Shown piece by piece: positions 16,489-24,786 of a DNA stretch of 64,000 nucleotides. Position numbers and translations under genes: made by a program. Below the pieces are notes generated by a model, which searched no databases, had not been told where the DNA came from, and saw only the letters and a list, made by a program, of their open reading frames with translations. The stretch spans positions 2,233,500 through 2,297,499 of the forward strand of contig NZ_JBAJNO010000008.1 of the NCBI RefSeq assembly GCF_036880985.1. The letters run 5' to 3'. The stretch's first letter is position 1. Each line of letters opens with the position of its first letter. Source of the DNA: Limibacter armeniacum (GTDB lineage: Bacteria; Bacteroidota; Bacteroidia; Cytophagales; Flammeovirgaceae).

Positions 16489-18462
16489 TTACTTATTTCT
16501 CGAATGCCTTTTCGAATTTCCTTTTTTCTTAGGAGGTCTAGTCCCTTCAGGTTGTCTGGAGGTTCTGTCTATCGGCTTTCGTTTACCATGCGTTTTTTTC
16601 TTGGAATTGGTTGGGTTGCTGATTGTCGTTCCGCCAACCAGTTTTTCTTCCAAGTCTTTTCTCTTCAAGTGGCGCAATGTAGACCTGATCTCTTTCTGTC
16701 TTTCTGGCTTGTACCAGAAGAAGAACTGATGTTGAGCTTGCTTCTCATTAGCAGACTTGGCTGTAAAGACAGGTTTTAGTGTATATGGGTGGACTCCAGC
16801 ATAATAGATAACCGTAGCTACTGTCATAGGAGTAGGAGTAAAGTCCTGCACCTGCTCAAGCTTAAAGCCCATGTCCTTGGTCTCTGCAGCTAGGTTAGCC
16901 ATATCCACTTCTTCACAACCAGGGTGACTGGAAATAAAGTATGGAATCAGCTGCTGATTCATTCCATTTTTCTGATTGATCTTGTCAAACTTCTTCTTGA
17001 ATGAGTGGAAGTGTTTGAAAGATGGCTTACGCATAATACGTAAGGTCGCATCAGAAGTATGTTCTGGAGCAACTTTCAATCTACCTGAAACGTGGCGAGT
17101 GATAATCTGTTCCATGTACTCGTCAATGCTTTCATCAGCCAGCTTGTTATATTCCTTCACCAGCATGTCATATCGGATACCACTACCAACAAACGCCTTC
17201 TTGATCTTAGGGTGTTCGTCCACTTTACGAAGCAGATCAATCATTGGTTTGTGGCTTGTGTCAAGGTTATGGCAGATTACTGGGTGAATACAAGAAGGAC
17301 TGACACAACGGTCACAGATTTCCTGTACTTTTCCTTTCATCTTGTACATATTGGCAGACGGACCACCAAGGTCACTGATATACCCTTTGAAGTCAGGCAT
17401 ATCTACTACCTGCTCAACTTCCTTCATAATGGACTCTTCCGTACGGCTGGCAATAAACTTACCTTGGTGAGCCGAAATTGTACAGAAAGAGCAACCTCCA
17501 AAACACCCACGGTGCATATTGACAGAGAACTTAATCATTTCCCATGCAGGTATGACACCTCGCTTATTGTATTTAGGGTGAGGGAGTCTTGTATATGCCA
17601 AATCAAACGACTGGTCCATTTCTTCCTCCGTCATGGTTTGGTAAGGAGGGTTGATGATCAGGTGCTGATCTCGAATAGGTTGTACAAGTCGACGTGCTTG
17701 CAGTTTATTCGATTCCTGCTCTACGTGCTTAAAGTTAGCAGCATAAGCAAGTTTATCTCTTAGACACTTTTCATGTGAATTAAGTGTCAGGGTTTCCCAT
17801 GCCTTGTGCTTAGGAAGTTCCTCTGAACGAGGACGCATAATGGATGTCTGAGGAATGGTATCCATTGAAGATACTGGAGCCCCTTTTTTCATCAGGTCAA
17901 TAATCTGACGTAAAGGCTGCTCACCCATTCCGTAAACCAAAAGGTCTGCTCCACTGCTGAATAATACAGATGGTAGCAACTGGTCTTGCCAGTAATCATA
18001 ATGTGTTACCCTTCTGAGGGAAGCTTCAATACCACCAATAACAACTGGGACATCAGGATATAACTCCTTCAGGATCTTTGTGTAAACGGTTGTGGCATAG
18101 TCAGGACGGAAGCCAGCTTCACCATTGGGTGTATAAGCATCATTGGAACGCTTTCTTTTATTGGCTGTATAATGGTTAACCATAGGGTCCATACAACCAC
18201 CTGTTACTCCAAAAAACAGTTTGGGTTTACCAAACTTCTTAAAATCACGTAAGTCGTCCCTCCAGTTCGGCTGAGGGATAATACCAACTCTTAGACCTTC
18301 CGATTCAATGATTCTACCGATTACAGCAGGACCAAAGGCTGGGTGGTCAACATATGCATCGCCCGAAACCAAGATTACATCCAACTCATCCCATCCTCGG
18401 AGTTCCACTTCTTTCTTGGTGATTGGTAGCCAATCAGTAACTGGGCGTTCCCTTTTTATCAT
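16489..18462 (-). CDS. YgiQ family radical SAM protein
   Basis: A 657-residue radical SAM enzyme of the YgiQ (UPF0313) family. The iron-sulphur cluster motif is in MHRGCFGGCSFCTISAHQGK near 312-331. The N-terminal YgiQ region (VILVSGDAYVDHPAFG near 30-45) and the central IGGIEASLRR segment are canonical. The C-terminal 40 residues are a strongly basic tail (KKKTHGKRKP.., RPPKKKGNSKRHSRNK), possibly for RNA or ribosome contact. The reaction is unknown. A TTG-21-TACCTTTG promoter lies about 85 nt upstream. Confidence 0.9.
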   Translation of the reverse strand: MIKRERPVTDWLPITKKEVELRGWDELDVILVSGDAYVDHPAFGPAVIGRIIESEGLRVGIIPQPNWRDDLRDFKKFGKPKLFFGVTGGCMDPMVNHYTANKRKRSNDAYTPNGEAGFRPDYATTVYTKILKELYPDVPVVIGGIEASLRRVTHYDYWQDQLLPSVLFSSGADLLVYGMGEQPLRQIIDLMKKGAPVSSMDTIPQTSIMRPRSEELPKHKAWETLTLNSHEKCLRDKLAYAANFKHVEQESNKLQARRLVQPIRDQHLIINPPYQTMTEEEMDQSFDLAYTRLPHPKYNKRGVIPAWEMIKFSVNMHRGCFGGCSFCTISAHQGKFIASRTEESIMKEVEQVVDMPDFKGYISDLGGPSANMYKMKGKVQEICDRCVSPSCIHPVICHNLDTSHKPMIDLLRKVDEHPKIKKAFVGSGIRYDMLVKEYNKLADESIDEYMEQIITRHVSGRLKVAPEHTSDATLRIMRKPSFKHFHSFKKKFDKINQKNGMNQQLIPYFISSHPGCEEVDMANLAAETKDMGFKLEQVQDFTPTPMTVATVIYYAGVHPYTLKPVFTAKSANEKQAQHQFFFWYKPERQKEIRSTLRHLKRKDLEEKLVGGTTISNPTNSKKKTHGKRKPIDRTSRQPEGTRPPKKKGNSKRHSRNK

Positions 18463-18546
18463 GTCTTCTTATGAGAATTTGTGTTTATATGCAGCTTCTG
18501 ATAATTGTCATAGCGAGTGAATCCGAAATTGCATTTTAATAATCTA

Positions 18547-18578
18547 CAAAGGTACATAAAGTTAGCTAAGGGTTGCAA
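18547..18578 (-). promoter_or_regulatory. Promoter of the ygiQ-type gene
   Basis: On the minus strand, TTG (18578-18576) is separated by 21 nt from TACCTTTG (18554-18547). This fully matches the Bacteroidota TTG/TAnnTTTG pattern and implies a leader of about 80 nt. Confidence 0.5.
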
Positions 18579-18632
18579 TGAGCTTTAATTCCTTTTACTA
18601 AAAATTTGAAAGATATTTTTCGGGGAGACGTG

Positions 18633-18671
18633 AAAAAATAAAAACCTGTCACTCAGTGAGTAACAGGTTTC
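18633..18671 (-). terminator. Minus-strand orphan terminator
   Basis: The stem AAACCTGT/ACAGGTTT has an inner ACT/AGT pairing. Read on the minus strand it is followed by a T-rich tail, TTTTTATTTTTT. No minus-strand gene lies between here and 19445, so it would end a small RNA. Confidence 0.65.
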
Positions 18672-18713
18672 TCAGTAACAAACAATTTACCACTATCATT
18701 TGTAAGATTTTTT

Positions 18714-18740
18714 GTTGAAAAGTTCCATTTGATTTTCAAC
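18714..18740. other. Hairpin whose loop is antisense to the small peptide start
   Basis: An 8-bp stem GTTGAAAA/TTTTCAAC has an 11-nt loop. The plus-strand segment AAAAGTTCCATTT (18718-18730) is the exact reverse complement of AAATGGAACTTTT at 18938-18950, which contains the start codon of the 19-residue frame. Confidence 0.55.
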
Positions 18741-18756
18741 ATTTGGCCTTATTTCC

Positions 18757-18791
18757 CTGAAATCATTATGATGTTAACACATCATTTTCAG
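18757..18791. other. Two-part hairpin
   Basis: An inner stem ATGATGT/ACATCAT (loop TAAC) sits inside an outer stem CTGAAA/TTTCAG. There is no T run, so it looks like part of a structured RNA or leader. Confidence 0.45.
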
Positions 18792-18939
18792 CAGAAAATT
18801 TGCCACTATTTCTTTTAAGCTGACGAATGCCTTTGCTGTTTATTGTACTTGCAAAATAAGTGCTAGATTTTTCTTATTTTCCTAATGAATGTGAATATTT
18901 AGATTTTACCTTCTATATATCAAAGAAATTCAAAGCAAA

Positions 18940-18999
18940 ATGGAACTTTTAATTTTATTTCAACTGTTGTTATCGGTTTTGAACTTACTTCATTATTAA
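18940..18999 (+). CDS. Candidate 19-residue hydrophobic peptide
   Basis: The frame ATG to TAA reads MELLILFQLLLSVLNLLHY, almost wholly hydrophobic apart from one acidic residue and the polar end. Size and composition recall type I toxin or other small membrane peptides. A plausible promoter lies upstream (TTG at 18844-18846, 18 nt, TAGATTTT), and a strong terminator lies at 19125-19154. Thirteen bases over the start codon are complementary to an upstream hairpin loop. There is no homology evidence, and a frame this short could be chance. Confidence 0.3.
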   Translation: MELLILFQLLLSVLNLLHY

Positions 19000-19124
19000 A
19001 TGTTATATTAATGTATATGGTTGATAATCAATCTACACGGTAGGTTGACTTCTTTACTTCATCAAGGGAAGCTTGGTAACTTGAAATTGTTACTGAGAGG
19101 TGAAAAGTGTACTTGTTAATTAAG

Positions 19125-19154
19125 GAGCAGACTTCAAAGGTCTGCTCTTTTTTT
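19125..19154 (+). terminator. Plus-strand orphan terminator
   Basis: A perfect 8-bp stem GAGCAGAC/GTCTGCTC is followed by seven T. The only candidate upstream on this strand is the 19-codon frame at 18940. Confidence 0.8.
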
Positions 19155-19359
19155 GTCTATTATCAGTCGAGTTTTAACTTCTACTATTGAAAATAGAAAC
19201 CAAACACATGTTATTCTTAAAGGTTTATCCTTTATAGGGAGGGTTGTTATGAAAGTGAGAAGCCTAAACTTGGATGATAATAATATGGAGTATTGAGATA
19301 TAGTTAGAATAAATGATTATATTTTCGCCATAAACGAGGGGATTTTTCTATGACTAATG

Positions 19360-19375
19360 TTCTTTATATAAAGAA
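19360..19375. promoter_or_regulatory. 16-bp perfect palindrome before phhA
   Basis: TTCTTTATATAAAGAA is a perfect palindrome centred 77 nt before the phhA start, in the right place for an operator. The binding protein is unknown. Confidence 0.4.
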
Positions 19376-19444
19376 TGACTTGTTTATGTAACTAACCATA
19401 ACCGTTTACACACAACACATTACACGTATTAAATTTTCAGTAAA

Positions 19445-20185
19445 ATGAGACAGGAATACGAAAAGTATACAGCAGAAGATATGGAGGTTTGGAACCTCTT
19501 GTTTGAAAGGCAACAGCAACAATTGCCGAAGCAGGCAGATGAAGCGTTCTTGGAAGGTGTTCGAATAATTGGATTCAAAAAGGACCATATTCCAAATTTT
19601 GAGGAAATGAATGTAGTGCTCGAAAAAGAAACAGGGTGGGGACTTGAGGTTGTAAAAGGCCTGATCCCTAACAAAGAGTTTTTTGAGCTACTGAAAGCCA
19701 AAAGGTTTCCTGCATCTACATGGTTCCGTAAGTTGAGTGAACTTGAGTATTTGGAAGAACCGGATATGTTCCATGATGTATATGGACATGTACCGTTGCT
19801 GACAAACAAGAACTTTGCAGGGTTTCTTCAGGGGCTAAGTGAGATAGCCCTGAAGCATATTGAGGATGAGTGGATCATTGAACTGATTTCAAGATTGTAT
19901 TGGTACACTGTAGAGTTCGGCTTGATTAACAAGCCTGAAGGTTTGAGAATCTATGGTGCGGGAATCTTGTCATCAAGTGGAGAATCTACTTATTCATTGG
20001 AGAGCGATATTCCTATCCGAACACACTTTGATGTGCAGGAAATCATGTCTACTCCATATATTAAGGATAGATTTCAAGAAAAATATTGGGTTATTGATTC
20101 TTATAAAGAACTCTTTGACAGTTTGGAACAAGTTGAGGATGTTGTCAATCGGGTATTGACAAAAGATTTAATAATTGAATCATAA
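19445..20185 (+). CDS. phhA: Phenylalanine 4-hydroxylase
   Basis: A monomeric bacterial-type aromatic amino acid hydroxylase of 246 residues that converts phenylalanine to tyrosine with tetrahydropterin and iron. The iron ligands are the two histidines of FHDVYGHVP (residues 109-117) and the glutamate in YWYTVEFGL (about 156-164). There is no ACT regulatory domain. A palindrome lies upstream and a terminator directly downstream, so it is a single-gene unit. Partner genes for tyrosine breakdown are not adjacent. Confidence 0.93.
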   Translation: MRQEYEKYTAEDMEVWNLLFERQQQQLPKQADEAFLEGVRIIGFKKDHIPNFEEMNVVLEKETGWGLEVVKGLIPNKEFFELLKAKRFPASTWFRKLSELEYLEEPDMFHDVYGHVPLLTNKNFAGFLQGLSEIALKHIEDEWIIELISRLYWYTVEFGLINKPEGLRIYGAGILSSSGESTYSLESDIPIRTHFDVQEIMSTPYIKDRFQEKYWVIDSYKELFDSLEQVEDVVNRVLTKDLIIES

Positions 20186-20197
20186 TCACTATAATAG

Positions 20198-20230
20198 AAG
20201 CCCCATATTATTTAAATATGGGGCTTTTTA
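20198..20230 (+). terminator. Terminator after phhA
   Basis: A 12-bp stem AAGCCCCATATT/AATATGGGGCTT with a 5-nt loop is followed by T-rich sequence. Confidence 0.8.
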
Positions 20231-20266
20231 TATGTCCTTTCTAATCAGTTAGAAAAGGTTTGAATT

Positions 20267-21349
20267 TTAGTTATCTAAATAAAGCCTTGCAGTCTTTAAC
20301 AATTCTCCTTCGAAAGTAAACAGGTCTTCTAACCTTTCAATCGGATGTCTTGTTTCTACTTTATTTTCGTCAAACAATCCAATATATTTTTGACTTCGGT
20401 TGAAGTGCAATCTGCAAACAGGCTTTCTGTTATTATCATCCATCAGAACACCAAAATATGACTTGGTATCTCTATGTTGTACCCTGTCCAATGGAACTTC
20501 CTTGCGGAGCATTGCTTGGATAATCCTAAAACCATCCATTTCTTCAACTGTTGTGAATATGCCTTTATCTTCTTCTTCAGTGTTTTCTTCTGATGAGGTT
20601 TCCATTGAATTGTTGGCAGTATCGATAGATAAGTTAGTGTCTTCATCCATTGCAGACTTCAAACGTTCATTGATCATCTCTGAAATCAAGATTCTAGCTG
20701 ACTTTTTTACAAGCCCTGTAAATTGTTCCTTTACTTTTTCAGTGAGGCGACCAGTGTAAACCTTAGTAGCAAAATGCTTTACAAAATCATCTGAAGGCTC
20801 TCGGAGTTCTCCCGCCAGTAATTCAATAATTTGCTTAGAGTACTTTAGGTCACTGGCAGAGTCAACAATTCTGTCTATATCGAAAGCTTCTTGAGTGAAT
20901 TTCTTTAATTCATTTACCAGATTCTCATTGAAATTTTCAAAGTCAAACTCCAAAAATGGTTGATCATCCATTTTATTGGCTTGTTCCAAGTCAGAGTAGA
21001 AGCGATAAACAAAACCATTGGTAAGGATACCAAATTTGGCTGTTGTAACATGAAAATACCTGTGTAGTTGGGTTGAGTGGACGTCAAGCTTTTCTTTCCA
21101 GTGTTTGCATTCGATGATAATGGCTGGAGCTCCGTCTTTCAGGATACAGTAGTCTACTTTTTCGCCTTTCTTGGTACCAATGTCAGCTATAAATTCAGGA
21201 ACTACTTCCATTGGGTTAAATACGTCATAGCCTAAAGCCGATAAGAAAGGCATAACGAAGGCATTTTTGGTTGCTTCTTCTGTAGCAACTTGGTCTTTCA
21301 TCTTTGTGATGCGGTCAGCAATTGACCTTAGCTTGTCAACAAAGTCCAT
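20267..21349 (-). CDS. Stand-alone HsdR-N-type nuclease domain protein
   Basis: A 360-residue protein whose first 160 residues match the N-terminal nuclease domain of type I restriction subunits (HSDR_N_2). EATKNAFVMPFLSALGYDVFNP is followed by VDYCILKDGAPAIIIECKHW, giving a PD-(D/E)xK core with D near 66 and ECK near 79-81. There is no helicase, methylase or specificity subunit nearby. The C-terminal part has an acidic linker (SSEENTEEEDKG near 246-257) and an alpha/beta domain ending in RLYLDN. Such proteins are common single genes in Bacteroidota and are often labelled type IV restriction. Whether it restricts DNA is unknown. Confidence 0.75.
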   Translation of the reverse strand: MDFVDKLRSIADRITKMKDQVATEEATKNAFVMPFLSALGYDVFNPMEVVPEFIADIGTKKGEKVDYCILKDGAPAIIIECKHWKEKLDVHSTQLHRYFHVTTAKFGILTNGFVYRFYSDLEQANKMDDQPFLEFDFENFNENLVNELKKFTQEAFDIDRIVDSASDLKYSKQIIELLAGELREPSDDFVKHFATKVYTGRLTEKVKEQFTGLVKKSARILISEMINERLKSAMDEDTNLSIDTANNSMETSSEENTEEEDKGIFTTVEEMDGFRIIQAMLRKEVPLDRVQHRDTKSYFGVLMDDNNRKPVCRLHFNRSQKYIGLFDENKVETRHPIERLEDLFTFEGELLKTARLYLDN

Positions 21350-21468
21350 TGGGTTAAGGGTTATATTTAAAATAGATTAGTGGTATTCTCGTGTTAGTTG
21401 GGTAATTGATTTGTATCTCTGTTTAGCTTCGTCAGAAATTGAAGCTACTCTGCAATTCGTGTTATATT

Positions 21469-21666
21469 TCAATACCTGTCCACTAGATGTGATACCTGAC
21501 TTTTCAATTCTTCTATATCGGTATCTATTTCTTTAATGATATCGGAGAGAGGGGAGAAGTTTTTAGCATATTCTATTGCTCCAATCCTGATTAATAGGTT
21601 TTCAATCTTTTCAAGACGTTTTTCGATTTGCTCCAGTCTTTCATTTGGGGTTTCTAGTGGTGTCAT
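21469..21666 (-). CDS. Small coiled-coil hypothetical protein
   Basis: A 65-residue protein with heptad pattern NERLEQIEKRLEKIENLLIRIG and a second helix IIKEIDTDIEELKSQVSHLVD. It lies 119 nt upstream of the HsdR-N-type gene on the same strand, so the two may share a transcript. There is no enzyme motif; its role might be oligomerisation. Confidence 0.4.
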   Translation of the reverse strand: MTPLETPNERLEQIEKRLEKIENLLIRIGAIEYAKNFSPLSDIIKEIDTDIEELKSQVSHLVDRY

Positions 21667-22101
21667 TGTTTTGAGCTAATTAGGTGAAAACGATAGTGAT
21701 TGTATAAATCTTGGTTGTCATTGCCACTTGAAAGTGACGTTTTGTTAAAGAACCTTGAATGACAAACTCATTATATTCTTAACCTCATCATGAAGGTCTA
21801 CTTGAATAGATATATTTCTAACATAATTAAATATGAATCCATTAACAATAGAGCGTGGCTGAAAAAAAGTCGTGGTAGTAGGTCAAAAGCTGATAGGGTA
21901 ACGATTGATCTGAAGTGAAAATAAAATGTAGTGGATTGTGGTTAGGAGGGATTGAAACGCCTGTTTTCTTATGTGTTAGCCTATTATTATTCGACCTTTC
22001 ATAAGGTTGGCATATGATTTGAAAAGTGTTTCCTTAACTGTGTAATTGCAAGCTGTTAATGTGAGCCTCCAAAGCGTCATACGTCTTGGAGGCTTTTATT
22101 T
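21667..22101. other. Gap with a plus-strand orphan terminator
   Basis: There is no convincing gene in these 435 bases. The main feature is the terminator at 22065-22103, which points rightward although no plus-strand gene precedes it after phhA, which has its own terminator. Confidence 0.4.
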
Positions 22102-22103
22102 TT
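22065..22103 (+). terminator. Orphan plus-strand terminator at the end of bcp
   Basis: The stem GCCTCCAA/TTGGAGGC is followed by TTTTATTTTT on the plus strand. On the minus strand no T run follows, so it is a poor terminator for bcp and a good one for an unknown plus-strand RNA. Confidence 0.6.
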
Positions 22104-22557
22104 AGATTTTTTCCTTAGAATCCGCAATCATGCTTTTGATATGTCCTAGGGAGTCAAACATACTACTGTAAACTCCTACAACCTTATGCTCTTTATCTAG
22201 CAGGTAGGTCACTCTTTTGGGTATACCAATTAGTGGCACCAGTGCATCATAAGCTTTGCAAACCTTTCCATCTACATCCGCTAAAAGATCAAATGGAAGA
22301 TTATGTGTTTCCTTGAATTTTTCATGTGAGGCTACATCATCCTTACTGATGCCAAAAATATCTATATCCAAACCTCTAAAATGTTCATAGGAGTCTCTAA
22401 AGCTACAAGCTTCCTTGGTACAGCCAGGAGTGAAGTCCTTTGGGTAGAAATAGATTACAACGGGTTTGTCTGCCAGTTCCTTACCCAAGGATATTGATTT
22501 GCCACCAGTGGAAGGTAAAGTGAAGTCAGGTGCTTGTGAATTAATTTTTAGCGCCAT
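22102..22557 (-). CDS. bcp: Thiol peroxidase, Bcp/PrxQ type
   Basis: A 151-residue thioredoxin-dependent peroxiredoxin that reduces hydrogen and organic peroxides. The peroxidatic cysteine 46 and resolving cysteine 51, in PGCTKEACSFRD, have the five-residue spacing of the atypical two-cysteine PrxQ group. There is no signal peptide, so it is cytoplasmic. It is separated from ribBA by a strong terminator. Confidence 0.93.
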   Translation of the reverse strand: MALKINSQAPDFTLPSTGGKSISLGKELADKPVVIYFYPKDFTPGCTKEACSFRDSYEHFRGLDIDIFGISKDDVASHEKFKETHNLPFDLLADVDGKVCKAYDALVPLIGIPKRVTYLLDKEHKVVGVYSSMFDSLGHIKSMIADSKEKI

Positions 22558-22575
22558 TTTTATTAGAAAATTAAA

Positions 22576-22613
22576 AAGGGTTATGAATAATGTTTAGCTT
22601 ATTCATAACCCTT
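22576..22613 (-). terminator. Terminator after ribBA
   Basis: A 15-bp perfect stem AAGGGTTATGAATAA/TTATTCATAACCCTT; read on the minus strand it is followed by TTTTTAATTTT. It lies 9 nt after the ribBA stop. Confidence 0.85.
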
Positions 22614-22621
22614 AAAATTGA

Positions 22622-23842
22622 TTATTGTTCTTTCATGATATCATGTCCCATCTTATCCCGCTTTGTTTTCAAGTACTTCTCATTGAACTTGTTAGGAGGG
22701 AATTCGATTTGAACTGACTCAGTGATTTCTAGTCCGTAACCGATCAGACCAACTCTTTTCTTAGGGTTGTTCGAGACCAACTTCATTTTCTTAACGCCAA
22801 CAGCACGAAGGATCTGTGCACCAACACCATAATCCCTTTCGTCCATATTGAACCCTAAAGCAAGGTTAGCTTCAACAGTATCCATGCCTTGTTCCTGAAG
22901 TTTGTAAGCCTTCAGTTTGTTAACCAAACCAATGCCACGGCCTTCCTGATTCATGTAAAGCACAACACCTTTTCCTGCTTTTTCTACCATTTGCATGGCG
23001 CCACGAAGCTGTTCGCCACAGTCGCAACGGCATGAGCCAAAGATATCGCCTGTCATACATGAAGAGTGTACTCTTACCAGTACAGGCTCATCAGCATCCC
23101 ACTCACCTTTAACCAATGCAAGGTGAAGTTCGCCTGTATTGACTTGCTTGAAGCATTTCATCTTGAAGTGACCATCCTGAGTTGGCATGTCTACTTCTTC
23201 AACCTCTTCAATCAGTGATTCTTTCTGAACACGGTATTCGATCAGGTCTTTGATAGAAACCAGTTTAAGGTCAAATTTCTTGGCAACCTCCACAAGGTCT
23301 GGGAGACGAGCCATAGTACCGTCTTCGTTCATGATTTCAACCAAAGCACCTGCAGGTCTGAAACCGGCAAGTCTTGCAAGGTCAATGGCAGCCTCGGTGT
23401 GACCAGCTCTACGCAATACACCACCTCTTTTGGCTTTCAGAGGGAAGATGTGTCCAGGTTTACCTAATTCTTCAGGTTTTGTTTCAGGGTCTACCAAAGC
23501 CCTGATTGTTTTGGATCTGTCGCTGGCAGAAATACCAGTTGTACATCCATGTCCTACTAGGTCAACAGATACAGTAAATGGAGTCTCAAAAGTGGCAGTG
23601 TTTTTACCAACCATCAGTTCCAGTCCCAGTTCATCACATCTGTCTTCAATCACGGCACAGCAAATCAGGCCTCGACCTTCCTTGGCCATGAAGTTGATGA
23701 TTTCAGGTGTTATGCACTCAGCAGCACAAATAAAATCACCTTCGTTTTCTCTGTCTTCGTCATCAACTACAATGATGATCTCACCATTTGCGATGGCCTC
23801 AATCGCTTCTTCGATTGTATTCAGTTTGATTTCTTCTGACAT
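22622..23842 (-). CDS. ribBA: Bifunctional riboflavin biosynthesis protein RibBA
   Basis: A 406-residue fusion that supplies both riboflavin precursors. The N-terminal half is 3,4-dihydroxy-2-butanone-4-phosphate synthase ([11 protein letters not shown] at 27-37, [13 protein letters not shown] near 150-162). The C-terminal half is GTP cyclohydrolase II with the zinc site [15 protein letters not shown] near 263-277 and the NQEGRGIGL loop. No FMN riboswitch signature is evident in the 430-nt upstream region. A TAGCTTTG box at 24022-24015 (minus strand) is the only promoter-like element seen. Confidence 0.96.
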   Translation of the reverse strand: MSEEIKLNTIEEAIEAIANGEIIIVVDDEDRENEGDFICAAECITPEIINFMAKEGRGLICCAVIEDRCDELGLELMVGKNTATFETPFTVSVDLVGHGCTTGISASDRSKTIRALVDPETKPEELGKPGHIFPLKAKRGGVLRRAGHTEAAIDLARLAGFRPAGALVEIMNEDGTMARLPDLVEVAKKFDLKLVSIKDLIEYRVQKESLIEEVEEVDMPTQDGHFKMKCFKQVNTGELHLALVKGEWDADEPVLVRVHSSCMTGDIFGSCRCDCGEQLRGAMQMVEKAGKGVVLYMNQEGRGIGLVNKLKAYKLQEQGMDTVEANLALGFNMDERDYGVGAQILRAVGVKKMKLVSNNPKKRVGLIGYGLEITESVQIEFPPNKFNEKYLKTKRDKMGHDIMKEQ

Positions 23843-24276
23843 CGTCTGTGTGTATTGTAATATAGAAGTCTTTTGTCAATGAATAACTGCTTTTGTATAG
23901 CAATAGTTTTAGACTTCTTTTAAGAGATTGCTTTTTACCAATAGAAACACCTATACAAGTGCATATAGCTTTTTAAGAAGTAAAACTTCAAATAGTGCAA
24001 TTGGTTCATTTGCGCAAAGCTAATACTAATTTTTTTCAATTGGAAACCCTTCCTGCTTGTGAATGAATAGGCTTTCTTCCTCGGAGAAATGGAATTTTTT
24101 GACACTATCTAAATGTTACTCAAATATAGGTGTGTAAAAAATACACATAATAAGGGTGTTAAGGTTGGTTTGCCTATCAATTCAGCCAGCCATTATCCAT
24201 ATTGAAGGTAAACCTAGAGGTTATCTGACCATCAAAAAAATCCGTAAAATTTTATTTTATATTAATTCTTCCCTGT
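23843..24276. other. Divergent intergenic region between ribBA and an ArsC-like gene
   Basis: No gene is visible in these 434 bases. It contains small inverted repeats (AGAAGTCT at 23864 with AGACTTCT at 23911; TGTGTA/TACACA near 24132-24148). A minus-strand TAnnTTTG box at 24015-24022 could start ribBA, but its TTG partner is only 14 nt away. Confidence 0.35.
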
Positions 24277-24636
24277 ATGAACCTCGATAAAAGAAATATC
24301 CTTGAAGTGTACTACCACCCTGAAGGCAGGGTGGACAAGCAGACTTTGGCCTATGCAAAGTCACTTAGTAATAAGGTGCAGGCGACCACCTATGGTACTG
24401 ACAACTTTACAACTACCATTTGGAAGTATATCCTCAAGAAACTTAACAAAACACCTAAAGAGCTGCTCAATAAGGCAGACCCATTTTATCAACAGAATAT
24501 TAGAGGGAAAGAATTTGACTCAGAAGGATGGTTACATGTACTAATGAAGTATCCATTCTTGATAAGAGGGCCAATTGTAGTTTGGAAAAACAAGGCTAGA
24601 CTGGTTGAAACTCCTACAGATATTATGAAAATGTAA
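24277..24636 (+). CDS. ArsC/Spx-like thioredoxin-fold protein lacking the active cysteine
   Basis: A 119-residue protein. Its C-terminal half follows the ArsC family closely: ELLNKADPFYQQNI near 61-74, then LHVLMKYPFLIRGPIVVWKNKARLVETP, matching the ArsC P-x-L-I-x-x-P-I pattern. The N-terminus reads YYHPEGRVDKQTLAYAK where ArsC has NPxCSKS, so the catalytic cysteine is missing and the protein contains none. It is probably a regulatory or structural relative rather than a reductase. It has its own terminator. Confidence 0.6.
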   Translation: MNLDKRNILEVYYHPEGRVDKQTLAYAKSLSNKVQATTYGTDNFTTTIWKYILKKLNKTPKELLNKADPFYQQNIRGKEFDSEGWLHVLMKYPFLIRGPIVVWKNKARLVETPTDIMKM

Positions 24637-24681
24637 TGAAGATTAAATTCCACAGGGATGTTCCTATCGTCCTTATTGTTT

Positions 24682-24727
24682 AATCCTTGGTCAGCTAGAG
24701 TGGCCAAGGATTTTTTAATTTTTTTCT
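24682..24727 (+). terminator. Terminator after the ArsC-like gene
   Basis: A 9-bp stem AATCCTTGG/CCAAGGATT is followed by T-rich sequence. Confidence 0.8.
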
Positions 24728-24786
24728 CCTTTTTTTCTAATTTATAGCACATTAGCTTGACCAAAAACATAAACAACAACCAAAAG

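Larger units (their letters stand above)
18579..19444. other. Structured intergenic region with opposing terminators
   Basis: These 866 bases hold no ordinary gene. From left to right they contain a minus-strand terminator, two further hairpins, a 19-codon hydrophobic reading frame, a strong plus-strand terminator, and a palindrome before phhA. Terminators facing outward in both directions suggest that small transcripts arise from both strands. Confidence 0.5.

Noticed and set aside
23843-24276. Possible FMN riboswitch upstream of ribBA
   Set aside because: The conserved FMN-element core segments could not be found on the minus strand of this region.
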